Below, piece after piece: positions 15,388-26,591 of a DNA stretch of 64,000 nt (the first letter of the stretch is position 1; every line of letters begins with the position of its first letter). The position numbers and the translations under genes are program-made. The notes under the pieces were generated by a model. That model worked only from the letters and a program-made list of their open reading frames with translations, did not search any database and had not been told where the DNA came from. This DNA comes from Nitratidesulfovibrio sp. (GTDB taxonomy: Bacteria > Desulfobacterota > Desulfovibrionia > Desulfovibrionales > Desulfovibrionaceae), in NCBI RefSeq assembly GCF_040373385.1, contig NZ_JBDXXH010000003.1, forward strand, positions 372,001 through 436,000, given 5' to 3'.

Positions 15388-16701
15388 ATGCGTCCCATGC
15401 AAGCGTACCAGACCGGGACCGATGCAGGCAATCACATGCCGCTAGCGCAGGGCGTGCGTCACGCACCCCAGGCATCCCAGACCCCCCAATCGCCCCAGGC
15501 CCACCAAGCCCTGCAAGCATCAGATACGCCGGGCGGCACGGGCGGGTGGGCTGGCCGTGCCGCCTTGTGGCGCGCGCTGGCGTCCGCCGCGCTGTGCGCC
15601 CTGCTGCTTGCGGGGTGTAGCGGTACCCGGCAGGCGGCCGCGCCGGAAAGCGTGGTCACGCCTCCGGCCCCCGGCGAGGTGCGGGTGGAATCCGCGCAGC
15701 CCACCCCAGAAGCCCCCCCCGCCTCCGGCAGGCCCGCCCCCTGCTGGAATCCCCTGCTGGGCCGCCTGGCTGCCGACGGCGTGTCCGGCGGGCGCATTGA
15801 CGCGCTGTTCGTCCAACTGGGCGATGCGGTCTCGCCAGACCCCATGGGCCGCAAGGTCAAGGAACTGTACACCACCAAGTTCCTGCGACCGGAGCCGCAA
15901 CCCGTGCCGCCCGGCCAGAAGCCCAAACCCGTGCGCCCGCCCATGTACCCCGGCGTGGTCACCGACGAGAACGCGGCCAGGTGCCGCGCCTTCCTGGCGG
16001 AAAACGCCCGCTGGTTCTCGCTGGCGGAATCGCGTTACGGCGTGCCGCGCGAGGTGGCCGTATCGCTGCTGTTCGTCGAAACGCGCCTGGGCACGGCCCT
16101 GGGCAAGGGCAACGCCTTCCGCAACCTGGCCGCCATGGCCGCCGCAGACACCCCGGACATGGTGTCCGGCTACATCGCCGCGCTGCCCGGTGCGGGCGAC
16201 AACCTGGACTGGATTTCGCAGCGCATGCGCCAGAAGTCGGACTGGGCCTACCAGGAACTGAAGGCCCTCATCCGCCATGCCGACGCGCTGGGGCAAGACC
16301 CGCTGACCATGCCCGGCTCCATCTACGGGGCCGTGGGCATCTGCCAGTTCATGCCTACCAATATCCCGGCCTACGGCGTGGACGGCGACGGTGATGGCCG
16401 TGTGGACCTGTTCGCGGTGGGCGATGCGGTGTTCAGCCTGTCCAGTTACCTCAACAGGCACGGCTGGCAACCGGGCATGCGGCGCGACGCGCGGTACAAC
16501 GTGCTGAAGCGCTACAACAACAGCGCGGCCTACGCCAATACCATCCTGGCCCTGGCGGAAAAGGTGGCGGGCCAGCCCGCGAAGCCCGGCCAGCCCGCGA
16601 AGCCCGGCCAGGCTGGCAAGGCCGCGACTGCACAACCCAAGGCACAGGCCACACCCGCACAGCCCGCCAAGGCGTCAGCCACCGCTTCGGTCGTGCAGTA
16701 G
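15388..16701 (+). CDS. mltB: Lytic murein transglycosylase B-type lipoprotein
   Basis: About 437 residues. Residues ~60-77 read as a lipoprotein signal (ALCALLLAGC), so the mature protein is probably tethered to the outer membrane, where it cleaves peptidoglycan glycan strands. The catalytic Glu is in LLFVETRLGTALGKGNAF and the domain continues with YGAVGICQFMPTNIPAYGVDGDGDGRVDLF and the NNS motif KRYNNSAAYA, all typical of MltB. The C-terminus has a KPGQPA repeat. The start is uncertain: ATGs at 15388, 15397 and 15436 all leave an unusually long stretch before the lipobox, so a later non-ATG start is possible. It is divergent from the BrkB-family gene. Confidence 0.9.
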   Translation: MRPMQAYQTGTDAGNHMPLAQGVRHAPQASQTPQSPQAHQALQASDTPGGTGGWAGRAALWRALASAALCALLLAGCSGTRQAAAPESVVTPPAPGEVRVESAQPTPEAPPASGRPAPCWNPLLGRLAADGVSGGRIDALFVQLGDAVSPDPMGRKVKELYTTKFLRPEPQPVPPGQKPKPVRPPMYPGVVTDENAARCRAFLAENARWFSLAESRYGVPREVAVSLLFVETRLGTALGKGNAFRNLAAMAAADTPDMVSGYIAALPGAGDNLDWISQRMRQKSDWAYQELKALIRHADALGQDPLTMPGSIYGAVGICQFMPTNIPAYGVDGDGDGRVDLFAVGDAVFSLSSYLNRHGWQPGMRRDARYNVLKRYNNSAAYANTILALAEKVAGQPAKPGQPAKPGQAGKAATAQPKAQATPAQPAKASATASVVQ

Positions 16702-16991
16702 CCTGCCAGGCGGCGCTGTCCGCCCTCGTTTTCGCCGTTCTTTCCCGGCGCATTGCCGCTGTCCGGCGCCGTGGCGCGGCCAGCGGTCGATCTTGCGTCT
16801 TCTCCCGCGCGGTTCCGTTTTCGGTCGCGCGGGTGGCGTTTCCGGCATGCAGCATCACCCGCGTGGAACTTGCGCAGGCCCGGCATTGTCGTTTCCTTCG
16901 GTGCACTACACATCCGCCAGCGGCAGAGTAATAATGGTGGGGCGATGTTCCTGGAGGTAGCTTCTGCCATCGCCGCCCCCAAGGAGGCCCG

Positions 16992-19900
16992 ATGTCCGTC
17001 GACCCAAGCCCCCAATCTCCGCAATCCGGGCCGTCGCCGTCACCTGCGCCCGTGGCACCCGACGAACCGCCGGGTTCCGCGCCCGCTGTGCCCGCTAGGC
17101 TCGATGACACCATGTCCGGCGCCTTTCCTTCCGCCCCCTCCGTTCTCTTTGCACCCCTCACGTCGGTGCGCGGCATGCTGTTCGCCCTTATGCTGCCCCT
17201 GGCTGCGTTGGTGCTGCAATGGGTGTTGTGGGACTACATCCGGCCCTATGTGTGGTTTCTGTTCTATCCCGCCGTATTCTTCGCCTCGTGGGCTGGCGGG
17301 CTGGCAGGCGGCATTGTCGCCACCTTGTTATCGGCACTGCTGGTGCTGTTCTTCTTCATTCCTCCCATCCTGTCCTTCATGGTGGCGGAACCGGTGGGCG
17401 TGGTCTCCGTGGCCATGTTCCTGGGCATGGGGCTGCTGTTCAGCCTGGGGAACCAGCGGCTGCACGACGCCGTCCGCCGGGCCACCCAGGCGCTGGAGCG
17501 GCAGCAGGCCGAGCGTGCCGAGGCGGACGAGACCGGCGCGCGGCTGCGCGCGGCCAATGCGGAACTTGCCGCCCGGTGTGCGCGTGCCGATGAGCAGGAC
17601 GCCCTGAAGACCCGCTTTTTCGCCAACATCAGCCACGAGTTGCGCACCCCGCTCACCCTGCTGCTGGGCCCGCTGGAACAACTGCTGGCCGAAACGGAGG
17701 AGGGCGATGCGCGCCGCCACGCGCTGGGCACCATGTTGCGCAACGCGCAGCTGCTGCACCAGCATGTGGACGACATGCTGGACCTTTCGCGGGTGGACGC
17801 CGGGGCCATGCAGTTGCGGTATGCAGAGGCGGACCTGTCCGCGCTGACCCGCATCATCTGCGCCTATTTCGACACGTTGGCCGCACAGCGCGGCATGCGC
17901 TACGGGGTGCAGGCGCCCCTGCGTCTCGACGCGCAGGTGGATGCGGACAAGTACCGCCGCATCCTGCTCAACCTGCTGTCCAACGCCTTCAAGTTCACGC
18001 CGGACGGAGGCAGTGTTTCCGTGACGTTGGAACGTCAGGGTGGCGAGGCGCTGCTTTCGGTGAGCGACGACGGGCCCGGCGTGCCCGCGCACCTGCGCGG
18101 TGCGGTGTTCGAACGCTATCGCCAGAGCGGCGAAGGTGCACGGGGGCTGCACGGCGGCAGCGGTCTTGGCCTGGCCATCGTCAAGGAATTCGCAGAATTG
18201 CACGGCGGCTTCGCCAGCGCGGAGCAAGGGGCCGAGGGCGGGGCGCTGTTCCTGGTGCAGCTGCCCCTGGCCGCCCCCCCCGGCGTGGAGGTGGCCGCGG
18301 CGGAACCCCTTGCCGGACCGGGCAGCCATGCGGACGGCCATGGCTGGCTGGCCTCCGGTCCCTTGCCGCAACAGGCCACGGCACAGGACAGGGACGGCGG
18401 GCTGGTGCTGGTGGTGGAAGACAACCGCGACATGATCGCCTACATCGTGGACATCCTGCGGCCGCATCACAAGGTGGCCGTTGCCTTCGACGGCGAAGAG
18501 GGGCTGCGCAAGGCGCTGGACCTGCGGCCAGACCTCATCGTGTGCGACGTGATGATGCCCCGCGTGGACGGTCAGCGCATGGTGGAACAGCTGCGCCGCT
18601 ACCCCGGCATGGCCGACGTGCCGGTGCTGATGCTGACCGCCAAGGCCGACGACGACCTGCGCGTGCACCTGCTGCACGGCGCGGTGCAGGGGTACATCCA
18701 GAAGCCCTTCACGGCGGCGGGGCTGCTGGCCAGCGTGCACGCGGAACTGCGCGACAGGGCACGGCACAAGGCAGAACTTGACGAAAGCGAAACGCGCTTT
18801 CGCGCCACCTTCGAGCAGGCGGCCATGGGCCTTGCCCTGGTGGCCCCGGACGGAAGCTGGCTGCGCGTCAACGGCAAGCTGTGCGCCATCGTGGGCTACT
18901 CGCCAGAGGAACTGGCGGGACTGCGCTTTCAGGACATCACCCACCCCGAACACCTCGACAGCGACCTTATCCAGATGCGCCGGGTACTGGCCGGAACCAT
19001 CGACAGCTACAGCCTGGAAAAGCGGTACCTGCGCAAGGGCGGCGAACCGGTTTGGGTGAACCTGACCGTGGCCCTGGTGCGCAAGCCGGACGGCACGCCC
19101 GACTACTTCATATCCGTGGTGGAGGACATCCAGCAGCGCAAGACCTTTGAACGGCGTCTTGCCGAAAGCGAGGAACGCTTCCGGCAGGTGGTGGAGCACG
19201 CCCCGGAAGCCATCTTTCTGCAGAAGGAAGGCAGGTTCGCCTACGCCAACCCGGCGGCGCGAGCGCTGTTCGGGGTCGATGACCCCAAGGAGATCATGGG
19301 GAGGGGCGTGCTGGATTTCATCCACCCTGACGACCGCGAGGTGGTGACCCAGCGCATCCGCGCGTTGAACGAGAAACTCCGCGCGGTGGGCCAGGGGCAT
19401 GTACGCATCCTGCGCCGGGATGGCACTGTCGTGGAAGCGGAAACGTCGGCCGTGCCCTTTCGGCAGGGGCTGCGCGATGGCGCTTTGGTCTTCGCGCGCG
19501 ACATCAGTGAGCAACTGCGGGCGGAACGCGAGATACGCGACCTCGCGCGCTTTCCCGGCGAAAACCCCAACCCGGTCATGCGGGTTGGCCAGGATATGGT
19601 GCTGCTGCACGCCAATAGGTCCAGCGGCGTCTTCCTCGACTGTTTCGGTGCGCGGCTGGGCAGCCCCTTCCCCGCGCCGTTCGCCCAGGTGGTGGCCGAG
19701 GCCCTGCGCACCTGGACCGTGCAGAGCTTCGAGGCCGAATGCTGCGACCGCATCTACGCCATGACCGTGAACCCCATCGCCGATGGTGGCTACGCCAACA
19801 TCTACGGCATGGACATCACCGAACGGAAGAACGCCGAGCGTGAACTGATCAACGCGCGCGAGACGGCGGAAACCGCCACCAGGGCCAAGAGCGCCTTTCT

Positions 19901-21194
19901 GGCCAACATGAGCCACGAACTGCGTACCCCCATGAATGGCGTGCTGGGCATGCTGCAACTGCTGGACGCCACCCCTCTGGACCCGGAGCAGCGCGGCTAC
20001 GTGCAGGTGGCCCACGCGGCGGGCAGCAACCTGACGCGCCTTCTGGGCGACCTGCTGGATCTGGCCAGGGTGGAGTCGGGGCGGCTTACCATCCACGAGG
20101 AGCCGTTCGATTTCGCCGGGCTGGCGCAAGAAGTGCTGGCCGTGCTGCGGCCCGAGGCAGACCGCAAGGACATCGTGCTGGAGGCGGCGGTGGACGGCGT
20201 GCCGCAGGCCCTGCTGGGCGATCCGCTGCGCATCCGCCAGATGCTGCTGAACATCGTGGGTAATGCGGTGAAATTCACCGACCAGGGAAACGTGCGGTTG
20301 CTGGCCCGGTTCAAACCGCCAGCCGCAGGCCCGTCAGGCCCGTCAGGCCCGTCAGGATCGTCGAAATCGGCGGGGCCAGGCGAGCGAGGCGGGCGGGGCA
20401 CGCTGTGCATCGACGTGGAGGACACCGGCATCGGCATCCCCGGCGGCATGCTGGACACCATCTTCGAGCCGTTCACCCAGGTGGAGGACGCCGTGACGCG
20501 CAGGCACGGCGGGGCCGGTCTGGGGCTGTCCATCGTGCGGCGCATGGTGGACCTGATGGAGGGCGAGGTTTCCATGGCGAGTGTGGAGGGGCGCGGCACC
20601 ACCGTTGCGTTGCGCCTGCCCGTGGCCGAGACGGACCGGGTGCCCGAGATGGAGCAGCCGCGCAACGGGCTGTCCGATGTGTCCGTGCATCAGGGTCGCC
20701 TGCTGCTGGCGGAAGACGACCACGTGAACCGACTGACGGTGCTCTGGATGCTGGAGAAGCTGGGCTACGAGGCCGAAGCCGTGGGCGATGGCGCGGCGGC
20801 GCTGAAGGCGTTGCGGGAAGGGCGCTTCGACGCGGTGCTCATGGACGTGCAGATGCCGGTCATGGATGGCTTGCAGGCCACGGCGGCCATCCGCAACGCC
20901 ACGGACCTGCCGGGCGGGCCGAAGGTTCCGGTCATTGCCCTGACCGCCTATGCCATGGAGGGGGATCGCGAACGCCTGCTGGCGGCGGGCATGGACGACT
21001 ACATCGAAAAGCCGGTGGACGTGCAGGCATTGCGCCGGGTGCTGTCCAGGTTCGTGGGCGTGTTTACGGAGCCCACGGAGCCCCACGACAGGCCCCACGA
21101 CATGCCCCACGACAGGCCCCACGACAGGCCCAATGACGCGCGCAACGGCCCGCCCGATGCGCCCGAGGGGACAGACGCGCCGGGCAAGCCGTGA
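16992..21194 (+). CDS. Large double hybrid sensor kinase
   Basis: A 1400-residue protein carrying two complete kinase modules. Order: a membrane domain with about four helices at residues ~50-155 (DUF4118/KdpD-like), HisKA-1 ([18 protein letters not shown]), HATPase-1, receiver 1 (acceptor Asp in [12 protein letters not shown]), two clear PAS domains and a third weaker one, HisKA-2 ([18 protein letters not shown]), HATPase-2 ([18 protein letters not shown]), and receiver 2 ([13 protein letters not shown]). [12 protein letters not shown] repeat interrupts HATPase-2, and the last 45 residues contain [17 protein letters not shown], encoded by a 12-bp minisatellite. The ATG has a perfect AAGGAGG at 5 nt. 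The 290-bp gap upstream shows no gene. No partner regulator is adjacent. Confidence 0.95.
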   Translation: MSVDPSPQSPQSGPSPSPAPVAPDEPPGSAPAVPARLDDTMSGAFPSAPSVLFAPLTSVRGMLFALMLPLAALVLQWVLWDYIRPYVWFLFYPAVFFASWAGGLAGGIVATLLSALLVLFFFIPPILSFMVAEPVGVVSVAMFLGMGLLFSLGNQRLHDAVRRATQALERQQAERAEADETGARLRAANAELAARCARADEQDALKTRFFANISHELRTPLTLLLGPLEQLLAETEEGDARRHALGTMLRNAQLLHQHVDDMLDLSRVDAGAMQLRYAEADLSALTRIICAYFDTLAAQRGMRYGVQAPLRLDAQVDADKYRRILLNLLSNAFKFTPDGGSVSVTLERQGGEALLSVSDDGPGVPAHLRGAVFERYRQSGEGARGLHGGSGLGLAIVKEFAELHGGFASAEQGAEGGALFLVQLPLAAPPGVEVAAAEPLAGPGSHADGHGWLASGPLPQQATAQDRDGGLVLVVEDNRDMIAYIVDILRPHHKVAVAFDGEEGLRKALDLRPDLIVCDVMMPRVDGQRMVEQLRRYPGMADVPVLMLTAKADDDLRVHLLHGAVQGYIQKPFTAAGLLASVHAELRDRARHKAELDESETRFRATFEQAAMGLALVAPDGSWLRVNGKLCAIVGYSPEELAGLRFQDITHPEHLDSDLIQMRRVLAGTIDSYSLEKRYLRKGGEPVWVNLTVALVRKPDGTPDYFISVVEDIQQRKTFERRLAESEERFRQVVEHAPEAIFLQKEGRFAYANPAARALFGVDDPKEIMGRGVLDFIHPDDREVVTQRIRALNEKLRAVGQGHVRILRRDGTVVEAETSAVPFRQGLRDGALVFARDISEQLRAEREIRDLARFPGENPNPVMRVGQDMVLLHANRSSGVFLDCFGARLGSPFPAPFAQVVAEALRTWTVQSFEAECCDRIYAMTVNPIADGGYANIYGMDITERKNAERELINARETAETATRAKSAFLANMSHELRTPMNGVLGMLQLLDATPLDPEQRGYVQVAHAAGSNLTRLLGDLLDLARVESGRLTIHEEPFDFAGLAQEVLAVLRPEADRKDIVLEAAVDGVPQALLGDPLRIRQMLLNIVGNAVKFTDQGNVRLLARFKPPAAGPSGPSGPSGSSKSAGPGERGGRGTLCIDVEDTGIGIPGGMLDTIFEPFTQVEDAVTRRHGGAGLGLSIVRRMVDLMEGEVSMASVEGRGTTVALRLPVAETDRVPEMEQPRNGLSDVSVHQGRLLLAEDDHVNRLTVLWMLEKLGYEAEAVGDGAAALKALREGRFDAVLMDVQMPVMDGLQATAAIRNATDLPGGPKVPVIALTAYAMEGDRERLLAAGMDDYIEKPVDVQALRRVLSRFVGVFTEPTEPHDRPHDMPHDRPHDRPNDARNGPPDAPEGTDAPGKP
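21068..21135 (+). repeat. 12-bp coding minisatellite
   Basis: Four to five near-identical 12-bp units (CCCCACGACAGG) encode a repeated PHDR/PHDM tetrapeptide near the C-terminus of the double hybrid kinase. The unit is related to the one in the gap at 10076-10152. Confidence 0.85.
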
Positions 21195-21255
21195 ATACGG
21201 CCACCAGCATCGTCCGAACCGGTGCAAAGGAGTTGGTGCGGCGCCTGCGTCCGGC

Positions 21256-22341
21256 CTACATGGCCCGGCGCAGGCGCCGTTCCACATGGCGCGCCGCCAG
21301 CGAACAGGAAAAGGTCAGCACCAGATACAGGGCCGCCACCGTGAGCCAGATTTCGAAGGTCAGGTAGGTGGCTGCCATCAGCTCCATGCCCTGAAAGGTC
21401 AGCTCGCGGATGGAGATCACCGACAGGATGGCCGAATCCTTGATGGTGGAGATGAATTGCCCGGCCAGTGGCGGCACGATGAGCCGGAAGGCCTGCGGCA
21501 GGATGACGTGGCGCAGTTGCTGCCGCCGGGTCAGCCCCGTGGAGGCCGATGCCTCCCACTGGCCGCGTCCCACGCCTTCCAGCCCGGCGCGGACGATTTC
21601 GGTGATGTAGGCGCCCTCGTACAACCCAAGGACGATGACCCCGGAAAGGAACACCGGCAATTGGCCGGGTGGTGCCAGCAGCAGGGCGGACGCCCGCGCC
21701 AGCCAGCCCCATGCGTCCGGGTGCGCAAGGGAGGGCAGCAGGGCCGTGGCGGCGTTTGCCACGGGGGTGAACAGCCCGGCCAGAAGCGGGGCGAATTGCG
21801 AACTGACGAAGAAGTGGAAGATGAACACCAGCACCAGCGGCGGCAGGTTGCGCACCCCTTCCACGTAGGTGCGTGCCACCATGCGCCGGAACAGGCGCGG
21901 GCTGGCCCGCAGCAGCCCCATGCCCGTGCCGATGCACAGGGCCAGCAGAGTGGACCACAACCCCAGGCGCAGCGTGACCAGCAGCCCCTGGGTCAGCGTG
22001 CCCGGTACCCAGCCTCCTGCCGCCCCCTGCTGCGTGTCGTGACGCAGCAGGAACTGCCACACCACCCCCCAGTTCCAGTGATAGTCCAGGCGGTCGGCCG
22101 CGTTCCAGAACAGCCATGCCCCGGCGCCCAGCAGCAGGGCCAGCAGGGCCGCGTCCAGCCTTCGGGCCGCCGGGGGGGCCAGAAAGTCCTCCACTGCGGT
22201 TGGCGCTTCGAGCGCGGGACCACGCCGCGCGCCATCGTCCTCGCGCCCCCGGTGAGGCGGGTGGGGAGGGAGGGGTGCGCGCGGCGGAAAGGCCGGAACG
22301 TTGTGCTCCGGCGGCAGGGCGGGAAACGGGCGAGGCAGCAT
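21256..22341 (-). CDS. Polar amino-acid ABC transporter permease
   Basis: A 361-residue permease of the HisM/GlnP family. After a Pro/Arg-rich N-terminus of ~70 residues, six or so helices are visible (LLALLLGAGAWLFW, LLVTLRLGLWSTLLALCIGTGMGL, LPPLVLVFIFHFFVSSQF). The coupling helix is YEGAYITEIVRAGLEGVGRGQWEAS...LPQAFRLIVPPL, the conserved EAA loop that contacts the ATPase. The start at 22341 has GGAG at 6 nt. It is the last gene of a three-gene set with the binding protein and a second permease on the same strand. No ATP-binding subunit is nearby, so the ATPase must be encoded elsewhere. Confidence 0.93.
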   Translation of the reverse strand: MLPRPFPALPPEHNVPAFPPRAPLPPHPPHRGREDDGARRGPALEAPTAVEDFLAPPAARRLDAALLALLLGAGAWLFWNAADRLDYHWNWGVVWQFLLRHDTQQGAAGGWVPGTLTQGLLVTLRLGLWSTLLALCIGTGMGLLRASPRLFRRMVARTYVEGVRNLPPLVLVFIFHFFVSSQFAPLLAGLFTPVANAATALLPSLAHPDAWGWLARASALLLAPPGQLPVFLSGVIVLGLYEGAYITEIVRAGLEGVGRGQWEASASTGLTRRQQLRHVILPQAFRLIVPPLAGQFISTIKDSAILSVISIRELTFQGMELMAATYLTFEIWLTVAALYLVLTFSCSLAARHVERRLRRAM

Positions 22342-22446
22342 GGCACTCCGGATCGGCGCAGGTGGCGGGATGCTGTGGGAGAAAACCCGCACGGCGCGCC
22401 GGGCCTCATGCGCAGGCCCGGTGCGTCGCGTGGCGGAGGCGGCAGG

Positions 22447-23313
22447 CTATTTCAGCTGCGTTTCCCATTCGTTGGTTTCGAACCAGTAGTGCTTGCGCTC
22501 CTTCAGCCAGCCCTCGGCATCCATCAGGCGGATCCAGTTGTCGAACACGTTCAGGGTGTCCACGTCGCCCTTGCGCACGGCAAAGGCCACCGGCTCGCTG
22601 GTGAAGGTGCCGGGCACGGGCAGGAACAGCTTGTCCGGGTTCTTCAGCACCTCGAATGCGGGCAGCGGCGCGCTGGAAACCATGGCATGGGCACGGCCGG
22701 ACAACACTTCCTGGATGGCCGGGGCCTCGTCGTCGAACAGGCGCAGGGTGGCCCTTGGCAGGCGCTTTTTGGCTGCCGCCGCCGCAGTGCTGCCGGTGCG
22801 CGCGGCTATGGTCACCTCGGGCTTGTCGAAGTCGTCCAGGGAGGTGAACCCCTTGGCGGTGGCGCGGTTGGCCATCAGGGCCATGCCGGCGTAATCGTAG
22901 GGAATGGTGAAGTTGACCTTCAGGTTCCGGTCAGGCTTCACGCTCATGCCGCCGATGATCACGTCGAACTTGCCGGTGAGCAGGGCGGGGATGATGCCCG
23001 ACCATTTGGTGGGCACGAATTCCACCTTCACCCCCAGGTCCTCGGCCAGTCGGTTGGCCACGTCCACCTCGAAGCCGATGAACTTGCCGGTGATGTCCTG
23101 CATGGCCCAGGGCACGAAGGTGGAAAAGCCCACCCGCAGCACGCCGCGCTCCAGCACATTGGCGATGACGCTTTCCTCGGACAGTTTCTGGCGCACGGAT
23201 GCGTCTGCCGCATGGGCAGGAGCGTGCGGTACCAGCAGCGCCGCAAGCACCAGCAGGGTGGCCAGCAGCAGTGCCGGGGCGTGGAGACGGGCAGGTGATG
23301 TTGTCGTATGCAT
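22447..23313 (-). CDS. Periplasmic amino-acid binding protein
   Basis: A 288-residue extracellular solute-binding protein of family 3. It has a Sec signal peptide (hydrophobic core ALLLATLLVLAALLV, cleavage probably after AHA at about residue 33). The domain shows LRVGFSTFVPWAMQD, IGFEVDVANRLAEDLGVKVEFVPT, WSGIIPALLTGKFDVIIGGMSV and VAARTGSTA-like segments that form the two lobes. The ligand is probably a polar amino acid but cannot be specified. The start follows GGAGG at 7 nt. It lies between two permease genes of the same transporter. Confidence 0.95.
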   Translation of the reverse strand: MHTTTSPARLHAPALLLATLLVLAALLVPHAPAHAADASVRQKLSEESVIANVLERGVLRVGFSTFVPWAMQDITGKFIGFEVDVANRLAEDLGVKVEFVPTKWSGIIPALLTGKFDVIIGGMSVKPDRNLKVNFTIPYDYAGMALMANRATAKGFTSLDDFDKPEVTIAARTGSTAAAAAKKRLPRATLRLFDDEAPAIQEVLSGRAHAMVSSAPLPAFEVLKNPDKLFLPVPGTFTSEPVAFAVRKGDVDTLNVFDNWIRLMDAEGWLKERKHYWFETNEWETQLK

Positions 23314-23467
23314 GGAGGTGCCTCCGTTGCGTGACGCGCGGTTGCGGCGCGCGGGCTGCGCCCCGGCGGCATGGCGATGCCGCCGGTCGGCGGTGTGGCC
23401 GCGTCCGGCATCACCGGCTACCGCTGGGCAGTCCTGTCCGGCAGGTGCCGGGGGTGATGCGGGCGCG

Positions 23468-24403
23468 TCAGAATTCGTAGCGCAGGCGCCGTTCCAGCAA
23501 CTGCGCCAGGGCCGAAAGGGACAGTGTGAGGGCAAGGTACATGCCCGCCACGAGAAACCAGACCTCGAACACCAGGAACGTGTCGGCGGCCACCGCCTGG
23601 GCCTGCATGGCCAGGTCGTGCAGGGCGATGGTGCTGACCAGGGACGAATCCTTGACCAGGGAGACCAGTTGCCCGGTCAGGGGGGGCAGGGCGGTGCGGG
23701 TCGCCTGGGGCAGCACCACCTCCATATAGGTTCCGGGGACGTCCATGCCAAGGCTGCGCGCGGCTTCCCATTGCCCCGTGGGTACGGAAAGGATGCCCGC
23801 CCGCAGGATTTCGGCGATGTATGCCCCCTCGAACAGCGAAAGGGCCAGCACTCCGGCCGCAAAGCGGCCCAGGCCCAGCACCGGCGCCAATACGAAATAG
23901 ACCACGAACAGCTGGATGAGCAGCGGGGTGTTGCGCACCGTTTCCACATAGACCACGGCCAGCCCACGCCCCACGCGCGAGCCGGACTGGCGCAGCAGCG
24001 CGGCCAGCAGCCCGGCCAGTACCGCCAGGGCAAGACTGGCCGCCACCACCTGCAACGTCACGCCAAGCCCGTCCAGCAGCGGTCCGGCGTGCACTCCGCC
24101 GTCTTCTGCCGTCGCGAACAGATGCCGCCACAACCGGTGCCATTGCCAATCATACCCCGATGCGGCCGTGCCGCGCAGGGTTATCCACACCAGCGCCCCC
24201 ATCAGGGCGCAGTACCGGGCCACATCCCCAAGCACGGCCCGCAGGGCGTGGCCCCCAGGGACCGGCAGGGATTGCGGGGCAGGAGGGATCGGTGGAGGGA
24301 CCGTTGGGGCCTGCGGCGTGGTGCCGGGCACATCGCAGGAAGGGCGGCGCCCCGTTGCATGTGGTGGGGCCGAGCGGTCCCGGCCATGTCGGGAATTTTC
24401 CAT
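23468..24403 (-). CDS. Polar amino-acid ABC transporter permease
   Basis: About 311 residues, same family as the permease at 21256-22341. The helices begin around residue 65 (LMGALVWITLRG), and the EAA loop is FEGAYIAEILRAGILSVPTGQWEAARSLGMD...LPQATRTALPPL. It should pair with the second permease to form the membrane channel. The start is not certain: candidates at 24475, 24418 and 24403 all lack a clear ribosome site; 24403 is the most downstream of them and clears the qrcD terminator. It is the first gene of the permease-binding protein-permease set. Confidence 0.88.
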   Translation of the reverse strand: MENSRHGRDRSAPPHATGRRPSCDVPGTTPQAPTVPPPIPPAPQSLPVPGGHALRAVLGDVARYCALMGALVWITLRGTAASGYDWQWHRLWRHLFATAEDGGVHAGPLLDGLGVTLQVVAASLALAVLAGLLAALLRQSGSRVGRGLAVVYVETVRNTPLLIQLFVVYFVLAPVLGLGRFAAGVLALSLFEGAYIAEILRAGILSVPTGQWEAARSLGMDVPGTYMEVVLPQATRTALPPLTGQLVSLVKDSSLVSTIALHDLAMQAQAVAADTFLVFEVWFLVAGMYLALTLSLSALAQLLERRLRYEF

Positions 24404-24477
24404 TCTGAGGTGCAGCATACGCCGCAACACGGCCCCTGCCAAGGTGCCCGGCGTGGTCGGGACGGTGGCAGGCATGA

Positions 24478-24513
24478 AAAAGAAGGGCGGGACAGGTTGC
24501 CCTGTCCCGCCCG
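24478..24513 (-). terminator. Terminator of the qrc operon
   Basis: A perfect 12-bp inverted repeat (24486-24497 with 24502-24513), TTGC loop, is followed on the minus strand by TTCTTTTTC. It lies 35 bp beyond the stop of qrcD. Confidence 0.9.
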
Positions 24514-24548
24514 GCAAGGCGGTGGCGTACGGCCTTGCGGCCGCAAGC

Positions 24549-25802
24549 CTACTTGTTCAGCTTCACTTCCTGCGGGAACACCGGCAGGTAGCGGTACGAC
24601 AGGCTGAGGATCAGGGCCGCGTAGGCCATGATCATGGCGCTGGCGCCCCACTCCGCCCAGTTGGGGGCGTAGGTTTCCCAGCCGTCGAAGGGCATCACCG
24701 GCGCGGCCAGGGCCTGCACGGTCATGACGTAGCGGTTGATGGTCACCCCAATGCAGTCAAGGATCGCCGCCGTGTAGAACAGCGTGCGGTTGTTGCGCGT
24801 GGACGGGATGATCAGGATGATGGCGGGCAGTACGCCGCAGGCGAACAGTTCCGCCCACAGCAGCCACTTGCCGTAGATCCAGCCGTAGAAGACCTGGTCG
24901 AAGGTCAGGCCGGAGCGGGGCAGGATGTCGTTGGCCCACGCCCAGGTGTCCGCCAGCTTGAAGACCATGTACACGGTCAGCATGGTGCCGGCGATCTTGC
25001 CCATCAGGCTCTTGATTTCCCAGGTGACCAACTGCTTGCCGCTCATCTTTTCCATGATGGTGCACACGAGCACGGTGAACACCGGCCCGGAGCCCACGGC
25101 GGAAAGGACATACAGGAAGAAGGTCCAGGGCCAGATGAAGAAGCCGTCGCGCGCCACGTACGGGCGGGCAAAGAGCACGCCGTACATGCCGCCCAGCGAC
25201 CCCTGGTGGAACGTGGACAGGAAGGCGCCGATACCGGCGAAGAGCGGCATCATCAGGTGGAAGTTGTGGGCGATGGCATGCACCAGCTTGTTGCTGTTCA
25301 GCTGCTTCTGCTCAAGGATCAGCGGTACGTACTCGATGACCAGCACGAGGCAGTAGCAGGTGATGCAGAAGATCACTTCCGTCAGCATGGAGTGCACGTT
25401 GGCGTGCCAGTAGCCGAACCATGCGCGCAGCGGCTGGCCGACGTCGAGCACCAGGACCAGCATGGCGCCCGAGTAGCACAGGAAGCCCACGATGACCGTG
25501 AGGTTGATGATGTTCTTCAGCGGATCGATGTTCAGGATGTAGCGCAAGAGGCCCGTGAAGAACGCACCGGCGCCAAGGGCGATGACCGCAAGGTCGAAGG
25601 TGATCCACAGCCCGAACCCGAAGTAGTCGTCCAGCCCGGTCACGCCAAGGCCTTCGGCCAGCACCCGGTACGCGGCGTACAGGCCCCACCCGAACACGGC
25701 CATGACGGCCGTGATCCAGACCAGGAACTTGGACAGCGAGCAGCGCGTGCAGCCTTCGGGGAACAGCGCGGCGTCGATGGGAAGGTCGTAGTTCTTATCC
25801 AT
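24549..25802 (-). CDS. qrcD: QrcD, integral membrane subunit of menaquinone reductase
   Basis: A 417-residue NrfD/PsrC-type membrane protein with about ten helices (for example FLVWITAVMAVFGWGLYAAY, NLTVIVGFLCYSGAMLVLVL, ILIIPSTRNN in a loop). It is the quinone-binding subunit of the Qrc complex, which passes electrons from periplasmic hydrogenases and formate dehydrogenases through cytochrome c3 to menaquinone for sulfate reduction. Gene order A-B-C-D and the sequences of the neighbours fix the identity. Its start lies 9 bp after the qrcC stop. Length agrees with known QrcD. A terminator follows. Confidence 0.96.
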   Translation of the reverse strand: MDKNYDLPIDAALFPEGCTRCSLSKFLVWITAVMAVFGWGLYAAYRVLAEGLGVTGLDDYFGFGLWITFDLAVIALGAGAFFTGLLRYILNIDPLKNIINLTVIVGFLCYSGAMLVLVLDVGQPLRAWFGYWHANVHSMLTEVIFCITCYCLVLVIEYVPLILEQKQLNSNKLVHAIAHNFHLMMPLFAGIGAFLSTFHQGSLGGMYGVLFARPYVARDGFFIWPWTFFLYVLSAVGSGPVFTVLVCTIMEKMSGKQLVTWEIKSLMGKIAGTMLTVYMVFKLADTWAWANDILPRSGLTFDQVFYGWIYGKWLLWAELFACGVLPAIILIIPSTRNNRTLFYTAAILDCIGVTINRYVMTVQALAAPVMPFDGWETYAPNWAEWGASAMIMAYAALILSLSYRYLPVFPQEVKLNK

Positions 25803-25811
25803 GGCCGCCCC

Positions 25812-26579
<768 letters not shown>

Positions 26580-26591
26580 GACGTACGTTCC

